This document shows, piece after piece, positions 7,828-15,496 of a stretch of 27,436 nt of DNA. The stretch covers positions 1-27,436 of the forward strand of contig DFJV01000090.1 of the NCBI GenBank assembly GCA_002373205.1. The letters are read 5' to 3'. The notes beneath the pieces are model-generated. The model was not told the origin of the DNA, searched no databases, and was given only the letters and a program-made list of their open reading frames with translations. The stretch comes from Treponema sp. UBA3662. Lineage in GTDB: Bacteria; Spirochaetota; Spirochaetia; Treponematales; Treponemataceae. Every line of letters begins with the position of its first letter. Positions within the stretch are counted from its first letter, which is position 1. The position numbers and the translations under genes are program-made.

Positions 7828-9249
7828 TTAGTATGCTCCCTTTCCTTTAAGCACAACCCAAATTGTTTTTATTATAATCCAAAGGTCAAGCCAGATGGAC
7901 CAGTTCTGTATGTAGTATGTGTCCAAGGTAATTCTTTCTTCGTAACCAGTGTCGCTTCTGCCGGAAATCTGCCACATGCCGCTAAGTCCTGGCTGAGCAG
8001 AGAGAACGTAGTCTTCGTATTCACCATATTTCTTAAGTTCCGGCTGTGTAACTGGGCGCGGGCCAACAAAAGACATGTCGCCGGCTATAATATTCCACAG
8101 CTGGGGCAATTCGTCCAAGCTGGTCTTTCTCAGGAACTTTCCAACCTTTGTTACGCGGGGGTCATCCGTAAACTTTCTGTCTTTTTCCCATTCGGCGGCG
8201 CGTACCGGGTCTGTTGCAAGAATTTCCTTGAGCTTTTCGTCAGAGTCAATTCCCATGGAGCGGAATTTCCAGCACTTTATTTCCTTATGGTGTTTTCCAA
8301 CCCTCTTGTGGCCGTAGAAAATTGGGCCTGGGGAGTCAATTTTTATTGCAATTATTATGAATATGGACACAAGAAGCACTATTGGGAGCGCCATAAGGCA
8401 AAGCAAAATATCCATAAGCCTCTTTAAAAGAAGGGCACGGCGCTTTGTAAGCTGGTTTGTGGAAGAAAATGCAAGAATTCCCCCCAAGTCCCTCATGTGC
8501 AGTGAAAGGTTCGTTACAATCTGCTGCTTTGGAACCTTGATAAGGTAGCGGAATGTTGTCTGCAAAAGCGGAAGGTGTTCTGAATAGTCGCTTATTATGG
8601 CTACCTTTATGTTAAGTTCCTTTATCATATTGAATATCTGATCGTTAAAGTTAAAGATAGGAACATTATTGTAGGTTTCCGGATGGGTCTGCGCGGAGGT
8701 AATAATCAGGGCTGGGCTGTAGATGTATTCTTTATGGGTTATAAGCCTGTCTACTATTATATTTGCGGCATCCCCCTTTGAAAATACCACTACAGGCACG
8801 GAATTCAGCTTTGAATTCCTGAACGCCATGTGGAATATTTCCCTCATGACAGGCAGCATTATGGAAGCAAAAGGCCATGCCAGCAAAAGGGCAATGCTTA
8901 TTGGCCAGCGGTCCCTTGCCTCAACGTTTATGCTGATTGCAATTCCCATTAGCCCAAAGAAGGAGCAGAGGGAAATTCTCTTGATTTCTTCCTGAGGGGC
9001 TAAAAGTATGCCTGGGTAGAGGTTTGCCGCATAGAAAACAACAAGAAAAAGCGGCAAGTACCTTGAATATGTGACGAATGAGCGGAAATTTATCCAGGAA
9101 TTGTTTATGGCATTGACTATGAAGAATCCAGTTCCTATGCACAGCAAGAGGATAAAGGCATCCAGACCCATTAACGTTATTCCGCAAAAAAAGGAGCTGG
9201 TAGATTTATAGCGGGCCTTAAATGACTTTTTGAATTCTTCTAATTCCAT
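7828..9249 (-). CDS. polyprenyl-phosphate sugar-1-phosphate transferase (WbaP/WcaJ type)
   Basis: This 473-residue enzyme type starts a surface glycan by moving a hexose-1-phosphate from a nucleotide sugar onto undecaprenyl phosphate at the inner membrane. Four hydrophobic segments occupy ~20-145, a Rossmann-like central domain ~150-250 (VPVVVFSKGDAANIIVDRL), and the re-entrant helix ~275-304. The catalytic domain follows: DSPGPIFYGHKRVGK, the Asp-Glu pair D379-E380 in SLDELPQLWN, and GPRP at 396-399. The large size indicates the long WbaP-like form. Sugar specificity (galactose, glucose or other) cannot be read from sequence. It is the fifth gene counting from rfbA and has its own promoter in the 73-base gap after rfbB. 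Confidence 0.92.
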   Translation of the reverse strand: MELEEFKKSFKARYKSTSSFFCGITLMGLDAFILLLCIGTGFFIVNAINNSWINFRSFVTYSRYLPLFLVVFYAANLYPGILLAPQEEIKRISLCSFFGLMGIAISINVEARDRWPISIALLLAWPFASIMLPVMREIFHMAFRNSKLNSVPVVVFSKGDAANIIVDRLITHKEYIYSPALIITSAQTHPETYNNVPIFNFNDQIFNMIKELNIKVAIISDYSEHLPLLQTTFRYLIKVPKQQIVTNLSLHMRDLGGILAFSSTNQLTKRRALLLKRLMDILLCLMALPIVLLVSIFIIIAIKIDSPGPIFYGHKRVGKHHKEIKCWKFRSMGIDSDEKLKEILATDPVRAAEWEKDRKFTDDPRVTKVGKFLRKTSLDELPQLWNIIAGDMSFVGPRPVTQPELKKYGEYEDYVLSAQPGLSGMWQISGRSDTGYEERITLDTYYIQNWSIWLDLWIIIKTIWVVLKGKGAY

Positions 9250-9269
9250 AACTTTGCTTACCTAGTAAG

Positions 9270-9298
9270 ATTATAGCATATAGAATGAATTATGTCTA
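9270..9298 (-). promoter_or_regulatory. sigma-70-type promoter before the sugar-phosphate transferase
   Basis: On the minus strand: -35 TAGACA (9298-9293), a 17-base spacer, and -10 TATAAT (9275-9270), with an extended TGC just before the -10. Transcription would start near 9263, about 14 bases before the ATG at 9249. It would let the transferase and the outer-membrane protein be expressed apart from the rhamnose genes. Confidence 0.7.
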
Positions 9299-9322
9299 TA
9301 AACTCCATTTCTTATATTCGGC

Positions 9323-10444
9323 TTATCTGGCGGAATAGTTTTTTTCTATCCACTTTAGGTATTCACCGCTCTTTATGTTTTCTATCCAATCACGGTTTGC
9401 AAGGTACCATTTTACTGTAAGAAGAAGGCCCTGTTCAAAGGTCATTTTGCGCTCCCAGCCAAGCTCAGACTTTATTTTTGAGCAGTCAATGGCGTATCGG
9501 GCATCGTGGCCAGGGCGGTCCGTTACGTGTACGATTGTCTTTTTTACCGCATCTTGGTCAAGGCCTGTTTCCTTTGCCGTAAGCTCAATCAGCTTGTTTA
9601 GAAGGTCTATGTTCTGCCATTCGTTTTCACCGCCTATGTTGTACTTTTGGCCGGCTATTCCAGAGGTTACAATTTGCCATACTGCGCGGTTGTGGTCTTC
9701 AACATAAATCCAGTCGCGTATGTTTTTTCCTTCTCCGTAGACAGGCAGCTCTTTGGCTTCGCGGATATTGTTCACCATAAGGGGAATTAGCTTTTCCGGG
9801 AACTGGTAGGGGCCGTAGTTGTTGGTGCAGTTGCTTAGGGTTACCGGAAGTCCGTATGTGTGGAAGTAGGCCATTGCAATGTGGTCGCTCGAAGCCTTGC
9901 TTGCTGAATAGGGGGAGCGCGGGTCGTATGGGGTTGTCTCCGTAAAGTAGCCGCTTGGGCCTAGGGAACCGTATACCTCATCCGTTGATATGTGGTGGAA
10001 GAGAACGTCATCACGCTTTTTGTCAAGAGAAACGCCCCAGTATCTGCGCGCCGCATCCAGAAGGGTGAATGTGCCGTTTACGTTTGTCTTAAGAAAAGCC
10101 TCTGGTCCCAATATTGAACGGTCAACATGGGATTCCGCCGCAAAGTGAACCACAGTGTCAATGTCATACTGCTTAAAAATGCGCTCAATCTGAGAACTGT
10201 CGGTTATGTCTACTTTTTCAAAGAAATATCTCTTGCCACCGAATTCATTCTGAACGGACTTGAGGTTTTCCGGGTTACCGGCGTATGTAAGGCAGTCAAC
10301 ATTGATTATGTTTCCAGAAAAATTTGCATCCTGAAATTCTTTCTGGCCAGTTGCACTCTTTCCAAAAAGGTAGTTGATGAAGTTGCTGCCTATAAAACCG
10401 CATCCGCCTGTTACCAGAATATTCTTAAGCTTTCGTTGCTTCAA
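9323..10444 (-). CDS. rfbB: dTDP-glucose 4,6-dehydratase
   Basis: Second enzyme of dTDP-L-rhamnose synthesis; it converts dTDP-glucose to dTDP-4-keto-6-deoxyglucose with bound NAD. It is an extended short-chain dehydrogenase of 373 residues (E. coli 361). GGCGFIG at 13-19 is the nucleotide-binding loop, FAAESHVDRS lies at 101-110, T154-D155-E156 are the catalytic residues in STDEVYG, and Y179 and K183 are the YxxxK pair in PYSASK. The start is TTG at 10444, not ATG; a perfect AAGGAG sits 6 bases upstream, inside the end of rfbD, and the conserved fold starts a few residues later. Only one base separates it from the rfbD stop, so it is translationally coupled. Confidence 0.96.
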   Translation of the reverse strand: MKQRKLKNILVTGGCGFIGSNFINYLFGKSATGQKEFQDANFSGNIINVDCLTYAGNPENLKSVQNEFGGKRYFFEKVDITDSSQIERIFKQYDIDTVVHFAAESHVDRSILGPEAFLKTNVNGTFTLLDAARRYWGVSLDKKRDDVLFHHISTDEVYGSLGPSGYFTETTPYDPRSPYSASKASSDHIAMAYFHTYGLPVTLSNCTNNYGPYQFPEKLIPLMVNNIREAKELPVYGEGKNIRDWIYVEDHNRAVWQIVTSGIAGQKYNIGGENEWQNIDLLNKLIELTAKETGLDQDAVKKTIVHVTDRPGHDARYAIDCSKIKSELGWERKMTFEQGLLLTVKWYLANRDWIENIKSGEYLKWIEKNYSAR

Positions 10445-10445
10445 A

Positions 10446-11405
10446 TTATTCTCCTTTGAAATTTTCTGACTTTATGAATTTTTCAAGGCTTTCTTCCCAT
10501 GATGGAATCTTAAGTTTTAACGCCTTTTGAATCTTTTCCTTGCTCAAAACCGAATAATGGGGTCTTTTTGCAGCCGTTGGATATTCTTCCGTAGAGCAGG
10601 GGCTTATAGTGCAATCTTGCGTTATGCGCTTGTACTTTTTTCCAAGTTCACAAATTTTTTTTGCAAATTCGTACCAGGTTGTTTCTCCGGAATTTGTAAA
10701 CTGATAGATACCGTAAGGAAGGGCTGAATTCTTTCCGAACAGTTTTGGTGCGTTTGCCGAAGTCAATACGATTTTAATGATTGTGCTTGAAAGGTCCGCT
10801 GCGTTCGTTGGGCTTCCCCTCTGGTCGTTTACTACGGAGATGCTGTCTTTTGTGTTTAAAAGCTTTGTCATGGAATAGACGAAGTTGTGTCCGTAAAATC
10901 CGTAAAGCCATGCGGTGCGGATAATGTAGTACTGGGTCATTTCCTTTTGAACCGCATCTTCTCCTGCTGCCTTTGTTGTACCGTATACGCTCTGTGGATT
11001 CTTTGCGCTTTCTTCTGTATAAGGAAAGTTTTCAGTGCCGTCAAAAACATAGTCTGTTGAGATATGAATAAGCTTTGCACCAATGTGGCGGGCCGCACGG
11101 GCAATGTTTCTTGCTCCGTCCTCGTTGAGTTTCTTTGCAAGATCTGCCTCTTCTTCAGCCTTGTCTACGGCAGTATAGCCTGCACAGTTTATAATCCATG
11201 TGATTTTTGTGGGAAGCTTCCCCTTTGCTACAGTACTGCCTGTCCTGTTTGCCGCAATGTCATGAGATTCAGCAAAATTGTCAAGCTCTTCCAAGTTAGT
11301 AATGTCTACTTCTTTGTCTGTTCCTACCCAGTTTATTTTATTTGCAGTAAGTTGCCTGCCAAGTTCAGAGCCAAGCATTCCCTTACAGCCGATAAGCCAA
11401 ATCAT
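10446..11405 (-). CDS. rfbD: dTDP-4-dehydrorhamnose reductase
   Basis: Last step of dTDP-L-rhamnose synthesis: NAD(P)H reduction of dTDP-4-keto-rhamnose. The 319-residue protein shows GCKGMLG at 6-12 for cofactor binding, NCAGYTAVDKAE near 73-84, catalytic T117-D118 in STDYVFDG, and Y141/K145 in VYGTTKAAGE. Residues ~48-66 (around AANRTGSTVAKGK) are a short insertion compared with the E. coli enzyme, which makes this protein a little longer than the usual ~300. Its start is supported by GAGGTG 5 bases upstream and by a strong promoter in the gap after rfbC. Confidence 0.95.
   Translation of the reverse strand: MIWLIGCKGMLGSELGRQLTANKINWVGTDKEVDITNLEELDNFAESHDIAANRTGSTVAKGKLPTKITWIINCAGYTAVDKAEEEADLAKKLNEDGARNIARAARHIGAKLIHISTDYVFDGTENFPYTEESAKNPQSVYGTTKAAGEDAVQKEMTQYYIIRTAWLYGFYGHNFVYSMTKLLNTKDSISVVNDQRGSPTNAADLSSTIIKIVLTSANAPKLFGKNSALPYGIYQFTNSGETTWYEFAKKICELGKKYKRITQDCTISPCSTEEYPTAAKRPHYSVLSKEKIQKALKLKIPSWEESLEKFIKSENFKGE
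10451..10456 (-). promoter_or_regulatory. ribosome-binding site that fixes the TTG start of rfbB
   Basis: AAGGAG on the minus strand, 6 bases before TTG at 10444, embedded in the last codons of rfbD. No ATG lies near the conserved N-terminus, so this site decides the start. Confidence 0.8.
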
Positions 11406-11423
11406 AATTCACCTCTATGTTTC

Positions 11424-11452
11424 ATTATAGGCGTTTCAGAGTGTTTTTTCAA
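11424..11452 (-). promoter_or_regulatory. sigma-70-type promoter before rfbD
   Basis: On the minus strand: -35 TTGAAA (11452-11447), a 17-base spacer, and -10 TATAAT (11429-11424). This is one mismatch from full consensus. Transcription would begin near 11417, leaving just the GAGGTG ribosome-binding site before the rfbD ATG. It splits the rhamnose genes into rfbA-rfbC and rfbD-rfbB expression units. Confidence 0.75.
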
Positions 11453-11495
11453 GAACCTTTACAAGGGGTATAGTCATCTGGAAATGACCTTTGTT

Positions 11496-12080
11496 CTAAC
11501 CGCCAATCCATTTTGAATTTAGGTCAAAGTACAAGCTGTTCGTGCAGAATTTTTCTTGCTTTGTGTCTTTTTCCGAAAGAAGTGGCTCTATGTCAGGTGC
11601 GATACCTTTCCAGTCAATACCAATGGCCGGGTCATTCCACATAATGCCTCCTTCATCTTCCGGATGATAAAAATCCGTACACTTGTATGCAAAGACGGCT
11701 GTTTCGCTAAGGACGTAAAAACCGTGGGCAAATCCTTCCGGTATGTAGAACTGATTCTGTTTTTCACTGTCAAGGACAACTCCGTAGTAGCTACCGAATG
11801 TAGGGGAGCCGTTGCGAAGGTCAACTGCCACATCGTATACAAGCCCATGTACAGCGCGTACCAGTTTCCCCTGAGGGTGCTTTTTCTGAAAGTGAAGTCC
11901 CCTTAGTACCCCCTTAAAAGATGCGGACTGGTTGTCCTGCACAAAATGCATTGTAAGTCCTGCTTCATGGAAATCCTTTTCGCTGTAGACTTCAAAGAAA
12001 TATCCCCTCTTGTCTCCAAAGACCTTGGGCTGAACTTCCCAAAGGCCTTCGATTGGGCATTTTGCAAATGTAAAAGGCAT
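11496..12080 (-). CDS. rfbC: dTDP-4-dehydrorhamnose 3,5-epimerase
   Basis: Third enzyme of dTDP-L-rhamnose synthesis, a cupin that epimerises C3 and C5 of the 4-keto sugar. The 194-residue length is normal for the family. VLRGLHFQ carries the catalytic base H63, and FAYKCTDFY carries Y132; both are two residues earlier than His65 and Tyr134 of the Salmonella enzyme. FYIPEGFAHGF (with H119) is the second family hallmark. Its ATG is two bases after the rfbA stop, with GGAG inside the end of rfbA, so the two are coupled. A 90-base gap with a promoter follows before rfbD. Confidence 0.96.
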   Translation of the reverse strand: MPFTFAKCPIEGLWEVQPKVFGDKRGYFFEVYSEKDFHEAGLTMHFVQDNQSASFKGVLRGLHFQKKHPQGKLVRAVHGLVYDVAVDLRNGSPTFGSYYGVVLDSEKQNQFYIPEGFAHGFYVLSETAVFAYKCTDFYHPEDEGGIMWNDPAIGIDWKGIAPDIEPLLSEKDTKQEKFCTNSLYFDLNSKWIGG

Positions 12081-12082
12081 AG

Positions 12083-12982
12083 TTACTTTTCTCCACGGAT
12101 GATTTTTATGTCTGATTCGGCAATGTATCTTAGGTATTCACCGTAAACAGTTTTGTAACCTGACGCTAGGTTTGTAAGGTCTTCCTTGGTGATCCAACCG
12201 TTGCGGTATGCTATTTCCTCTATGCAGCTTACATACATTCCCTGCCTTTTCTGTATGGTTGCGATGAAGTTGGATGCCTCAAGAAGTCCGTCATAGGTGC
12301 CAGTGTCAAGCCAAGCCATGCCTCGTCCCAATAACTCAACGCTGAGTTTTTCCTTTGCAAGATAAGCGTTGTTTACTGCCGTTATTTCAATTTCACCACG
12401 GGCGGAAGGTTGTATTTCCTTTGCTATTTTAACAACGGAATTATCGTAGAAGTAAAGCCCCGGAACTGCGTAGTTGCTTTTTGGCAGCTTTGGCTTTTCT
12501 TCAATTCCAAGGACTTTCCCGGAACCGTCAAATTCAACAACGCCATAAGCCGTGGGGTCTTTTACAAAATAGCCGAAAATTACAGCACCGCCTTCCATCT
12601 GAATCTTTTTGTATGCATCGCTCAAAGTTGTGCTGAAAGACTGGCCGTAAAAAATATTGTCGCCCAAGACAAGAGCCACGCTGTCGCTGCCGATAAAGTT
12701 TTCGCCAACAATGAATGCATCCGCAAGTCCCCTGGGCTTGTCCTGAACCGCGTAGCTGAATTTCATGCCCAGCCAGGATCCGTCCCCGAATAGTTCCTTA
12801 AAAAGACTTATGTCGCGCGGGGTAGAGATAATCAGAACCTCGCGTATTCCAGAAAGCATAAGGACGCTAAGAGGGTAATAGACCATTGGCTTGTCGTAGA
12901 GGGGCAGAATCTGCTTTGTAACAGCCTTTGTTATGGGGTAAAGCCTTGTACCTGAACCACCGGCAAGAATAATTCCTTTCAT
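12083..12982 (-). CDS. rfbA: glucose-1-phosphate thymidylyltransferase
   Basis: First step of dTDP-L-rhamnose synthesis: dTTP plus glucose-1-phosphate gives dTDP-glucose. The 299-residue protein (E. coli 293) opens with ILAGGSGTRLYPIT followed by KQ, the nucleotide-binding signature with the catalytic Arg and Lys. Metal and sugar contacts are seen in LVLGDNIFYG and GVVEFD, and later in EITAVNNAYL and WLDTGTYDGLLEAS. GGGAG lies 5 bases before the ATG. The gap to the preceding 749-residue membrane protein gene is only 34 bases, and I see no strong promoter in it, so read-through from that gene is plausible. Confidence 0.96.
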   Translation of the reverse strand: MKGIILAGGSGTRLYPITKAVTKQILPLYDKPMVYYPLSVLMLSGIREVLIISTPRDISLFKELFGDGSWLGMKFSYAVQDKPRGLADAFIVGENFIGSDSVALVLGDNIFYGQSFSTTLSDAYKKIQMEGGAVIFGYFVKDPTAYGVVEFDGSGKVLGIEEKPKLPKSNYAVPGLYFYDNSVVKIAKEIQPSARGEIEITAVNNAYLAKEKLSVELLGRGMAWLDTGTYDGLLEASNFIATIQKRQGMYVSCIEEIAYRNGWITKEDLTNLASGYKTVYGEYLRYIAESDIKIIRGEK

Positions 12983-13016
12983 TTTTCTCCCTATAAAAAA
13001 ATGCTATACTTTGTCG

Positions 13017-15254
13017 CTATTGCTGCACTTCAGTAACTGCAACTTCCTTGATTTCGGGCATTTTTACAAAGTTTACAAAGAAATCCTTTACGCTGCCTAC
13101 TGCCTTAAAGAAGTTCCAGTCATTTTTTGCAATGATGACTACTGAAAGCACAATCATGGCGATAAGTACCAGGGCAAGTATTGTACGCTTTACCGGGAAG
13201 CCCTTCTGGCGGTAGGGGTCAAATGAGTCGAGTTTTGAGCCCTTTGGACGCACCGCAGTGACAGTGAGCATGGAACCAAGCGGAATGTTTATCTTTACGT
13301 TTCCGTTTACTGCCCAGCCGCTAGCATCAAGAATGGGAGCTATGTTCCTCTGCTTTAGCTTTGCCCATGCGATGAACATAGATGGGACGGAAATAATAAG
13401 TATCAATCCCACAATTCCAAGCGGAATCCACCAGCCCAGCCCCAAGAATGCCTGCAGCAAACCGCCCACAACTGTTGCAATTCCTGTAAAGGCAACGCTT
13501 ATGGCAGCGATTGTACCCACGTCAATTTTTTTGCCAGCGGTAGCTTCCTTTGCGGCAGTTGCAGCGTCTGTCGGCTTTTCAACCGCAGCGGACATCTTTC
13601 CCGCCACAGATGATTCTGCGGAGGCAGCCGTCTTTGCAATGCGGTCCTGAATCATCCTGACAAGCTTTTTGTAGGGGCTAAAGAAACCTTCTTTTATGCT
13701 TATTGGATTCTCAATGATTTTTACAATCGTAGCGTCCCAGTCCTGGCCCTTTCTGTCAAAGAAAACTCCGTTGCGCCCTGGAATAAAGTTGTCCCGCGAG
13801 CCCTGGCTTACCATTGCCGCAATCTGCATCTTCTCTCCAGAAGCATTCGTACAGTCGCAGTACAAAAGGTAGCACTGGCTTAGGGGAGACATGGAAGCGT
13901 GTTTGGCCGCATCCATAACCCTAAAGCAAAGGTCACAGGAACGGCCGTCTATGTAAAGGGTTCCGCACTGGAACACAGCATCATCATCCGGCGAATAAAA
14001 GTTTTCGAACGATACGAAATTCTTTACAAGCTCAAGCATGTCCCGGCGGTAAAGAATCATTTTTCTAAGTTCAAGCGTTGCAAGCGAAATTGGAGGGTGC
14101 TTTTCCTCATCGTCAAGGTAGGATGTAATAAGCGTTTCTGCATCGGATGCAAGAATTTCATCTATGCGCTCAAAGCTCAAATCCTTCGCGCAGTTTTGGG
14201 GACGGGCATCGTACCAGTCCATGTAAGGCTCAAAACCCTGCTGAATTTTATTCCATTCATCTTCCGTAATGGACTTTTTGCCTTCTCCAAAAATTGCTTC
14301 AACGGTATTTTTCCTAAAGGCATCAACAGCGTCTTTCCATGCAGGATTTATCTCGCTGCCAAGAGGAAGTTCCTTTTTACCGTCTTTGCAAACAGCAAGC
14401 GGCAGTTTGGAAAGCTCTTCCTTGCACAATACTTCCTTGGAAAGAACAGTGTCTTCTTCCTTTTTGCGCAGAGAAAGCTCTACTTCTGTATTGTAACATT
14501 CAAGTGAGCAGCGCAAAAAGTATTCGTTAACCTTGTCCCGTACAGCCATGTAGGACTCTGCAGCCGCGTCAGTCTGGTATTTAAGGAAGAAAATCTGGGG
14601 GGCATTTTCCTGCGCTCCGTTCCTCCATTCCTTAACAGCGCGGAGGGAGTCAAAGAATTCTTCCTTCTGCTTGCGGGTAATGCCCTTGCTGCCGCTTATG
14701 TCGTCATCCCCGCCTGTACAAGAGATTATTTCCTTTATAACAGCCGCACTCAGTTCATCTTTTGCAGCCTCGGGGGGAAGAATTTTGTCCCCGTTAAAGA
14801 CGGCTGGGGAAAAAAGCTTGTCCTTAACGCTTACGTCATCAAGAGTAATCTCTGCGGCGTCTTCCTTTCCTATAATTTTAAGAACCGCCTTTGCAGAATC
14901 ATAAGGGGAATGTCCGCAGTCAAATGGCTCCTTTCCAAGCGCATCCAGTGGAATGGAGCTTCCTGCTTCCATCAAAACTTCTGGCTTTGCAAAATATTTC
15001 TTTATAAAAGAAACCGCTTCCAGAATCTCCGGCACGCGCACACGGCCATTTTTATCCGTGTCAAGCAGGCTAAGGGTTTCCTCACTGAATTCAAGGCCTT
15101 TTACCGGACATGCAAGTGCAATCCAAAGTTTGGGGTCTAGCTCGTCAAGATGAAGAAGGTCATCTATTGTTGATATTTTTACCTGTACAAGTCCGCCGGT
15201 CTGAATAAAGTGCCAGCGGTGTGACTGTGCTTTTGTAATGCTATTCATACACAT
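13017..15254 (-). CDS. large membrane protein with an EF-hand loop, function unknown
   Basis: About 745 residues from the ATG at 15254. A TTG at 15266 or an ATG at 15248 are alternative starts; none has a clear ribosome-binding site. After a short RWHFIQTGGLVQV start, residues ~65-76 read DTDKNGRVRVPE. This fits a calcium-binding EF-hand loop at every key position (Asp1, Asp3, Asn5, Gly6, hydrophobic 8, Glu12). A long charged, mostly helical region follows to ~500, including a Cys-rich patch (FRVMDAAKHASM, then CYLLYCDCTNASGE). Two hydrophobic segments lie near 563-612 and one near 672-695, with a short tail. The large N-terminal part is probably cytoplasmic. No family was recognised. It is the most upstream gene of the minus-strand envelope block and may be co-transcribed with rfbA. 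Confidence 0.85.
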   Translation of the reverse strand: MCMNSITKAQSHRWHFIQTGGLVQVKISTIDDLLHLDELDPKLWIALACPVKGLEFSEETLSLLDTDKNGRVRVPEILEAVSFIKKYFAKPEVLMEAGSSIPLDALGKEPFDCGHSPYDSAKAVLKIIGKEDAAEITLDDVSVKDKLFSPAVFNGDKILPPEAAKDELSAAVIKEIISCTGGDDDISGSKGITRKQKEEFFDSLRAVKEWRNGAQENAPQIFFLKYQTDAAAESYMAVRDKVNEYFLRCSLECYNTEVELSLRKKEEDTVLSKEVLCKEELSKLPLAVCKDGKKELPLGSEINPAWKDAVDAFRKNTVEAIFGEGKKSITEDEWNKIQQGFEPYMDWYDARPQNCAKDLSFERIDEILASDAETLITSYLDDEEKHPPISLATLELRKMILYRRDMLELVKNFVSFENFYSPDDDAVFQCGTLYIDGRSCDLCFRVMDAAKHASMSPLSQCYLLYCDCTNASGEKMQIAAMVSQGSRDNFIPGRNGVFFDRKGQDWDATIVKIIENPISIKEGFFSPYKKLVRMIQDRIAKTAASAESSVAGKMSAAVEKPTDAATAAKEATAGKKIDVGTIAAISVAFTGIATVVGGLLQAFLGLGWWIPLGIVGLILIISVPSMFIAWAKLKQRNIAPILDASGWAVNGNVKINIPLGSMLTVTAVRPKGSKLDSFDPYRQKGFPVKRTILALVLIAMIVLSVVIIAKNDWNFFKAVGSVKDFFVNFVKMPEIKEVAVTEVQQ

Positions 15255-15307
15255 ATTGTTGCACAAAAAGCATTTTTAATCCACTGATTTTTCATTTTTT
15301 TATTTAT

Positions 15308-15444
15308 TTGGAGCGTATTTCTTCTTTTACTGTGTCTGCCGCTACACGGCAGCCAGCCGCACGTATCCCCCGCTTTGCAGGGTTCCGGCTTTCGCCTCCA
15401 TTCCTTCGGAACGGCTACGCCGCCCTTCCAATCGGGGCTAGGCT
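15308..15444 (+). repeat. structured intergenic repeat, copy B
   Basis: Same three conserved blocks and same orientation as copy A. Its variable parts form hairpins of different sequence: CTGCCG/CGGCAG around CTACA (15336-15352), GTTCCG/CGGAAC (15382-15412) and CGGC-TAC-GCCG (15412-15422). The ends TTGGA (15308-15312) and TCCAA (15427-15431) are complementary. Unlike copy A it lies between divergent genes, upstream of rnz. The repeat happens to be open in the rnz frame, which invites false extension of that gene. Confidence 0.8.
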
Positions 15445-15460
15445 TCTTATGCTATACGTC

Positions 15461-15489
15461 TTGCAGATTTTAATTATTTCCTGTACAGT
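15461..15489 (+). promoter_or_regulatory. probable promoter of rnz, leaderless
   Basis: -35 TTGCAG (15461-15466), a 17-base spacer, and -10 TACAGT (15484-15489). Only seven bases separate the -10 from the ATG at 15497, and no ribosome-binding site is present, so the transcript would start at or next to the ATG. Confidence 0.5.
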
Positions 15490-15496
15490 ATGCGCT

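Noticed and set aside
11430..11495. possible terminator after rfbC (GTCAT/ATGAC hairpin)
   Set aside because: The stem is only five pairs with no U-run behind it, and the AAAAAA stretch belongs to the promoter -35 region.
12983..13016. possible promoter before rfbA (GCGACA, 16 bases, TATAGG)
   Set aside because: Both boxes have two mismatches and the -10 overlaps the ribosome-binding site; too weak to list.
13899..14507. 202-codon open frame antisense to the EF-hand membrane protein gene
   Set aside because: There is no start signal and no recognisable fold, and the sense-strand gene covers it in full.
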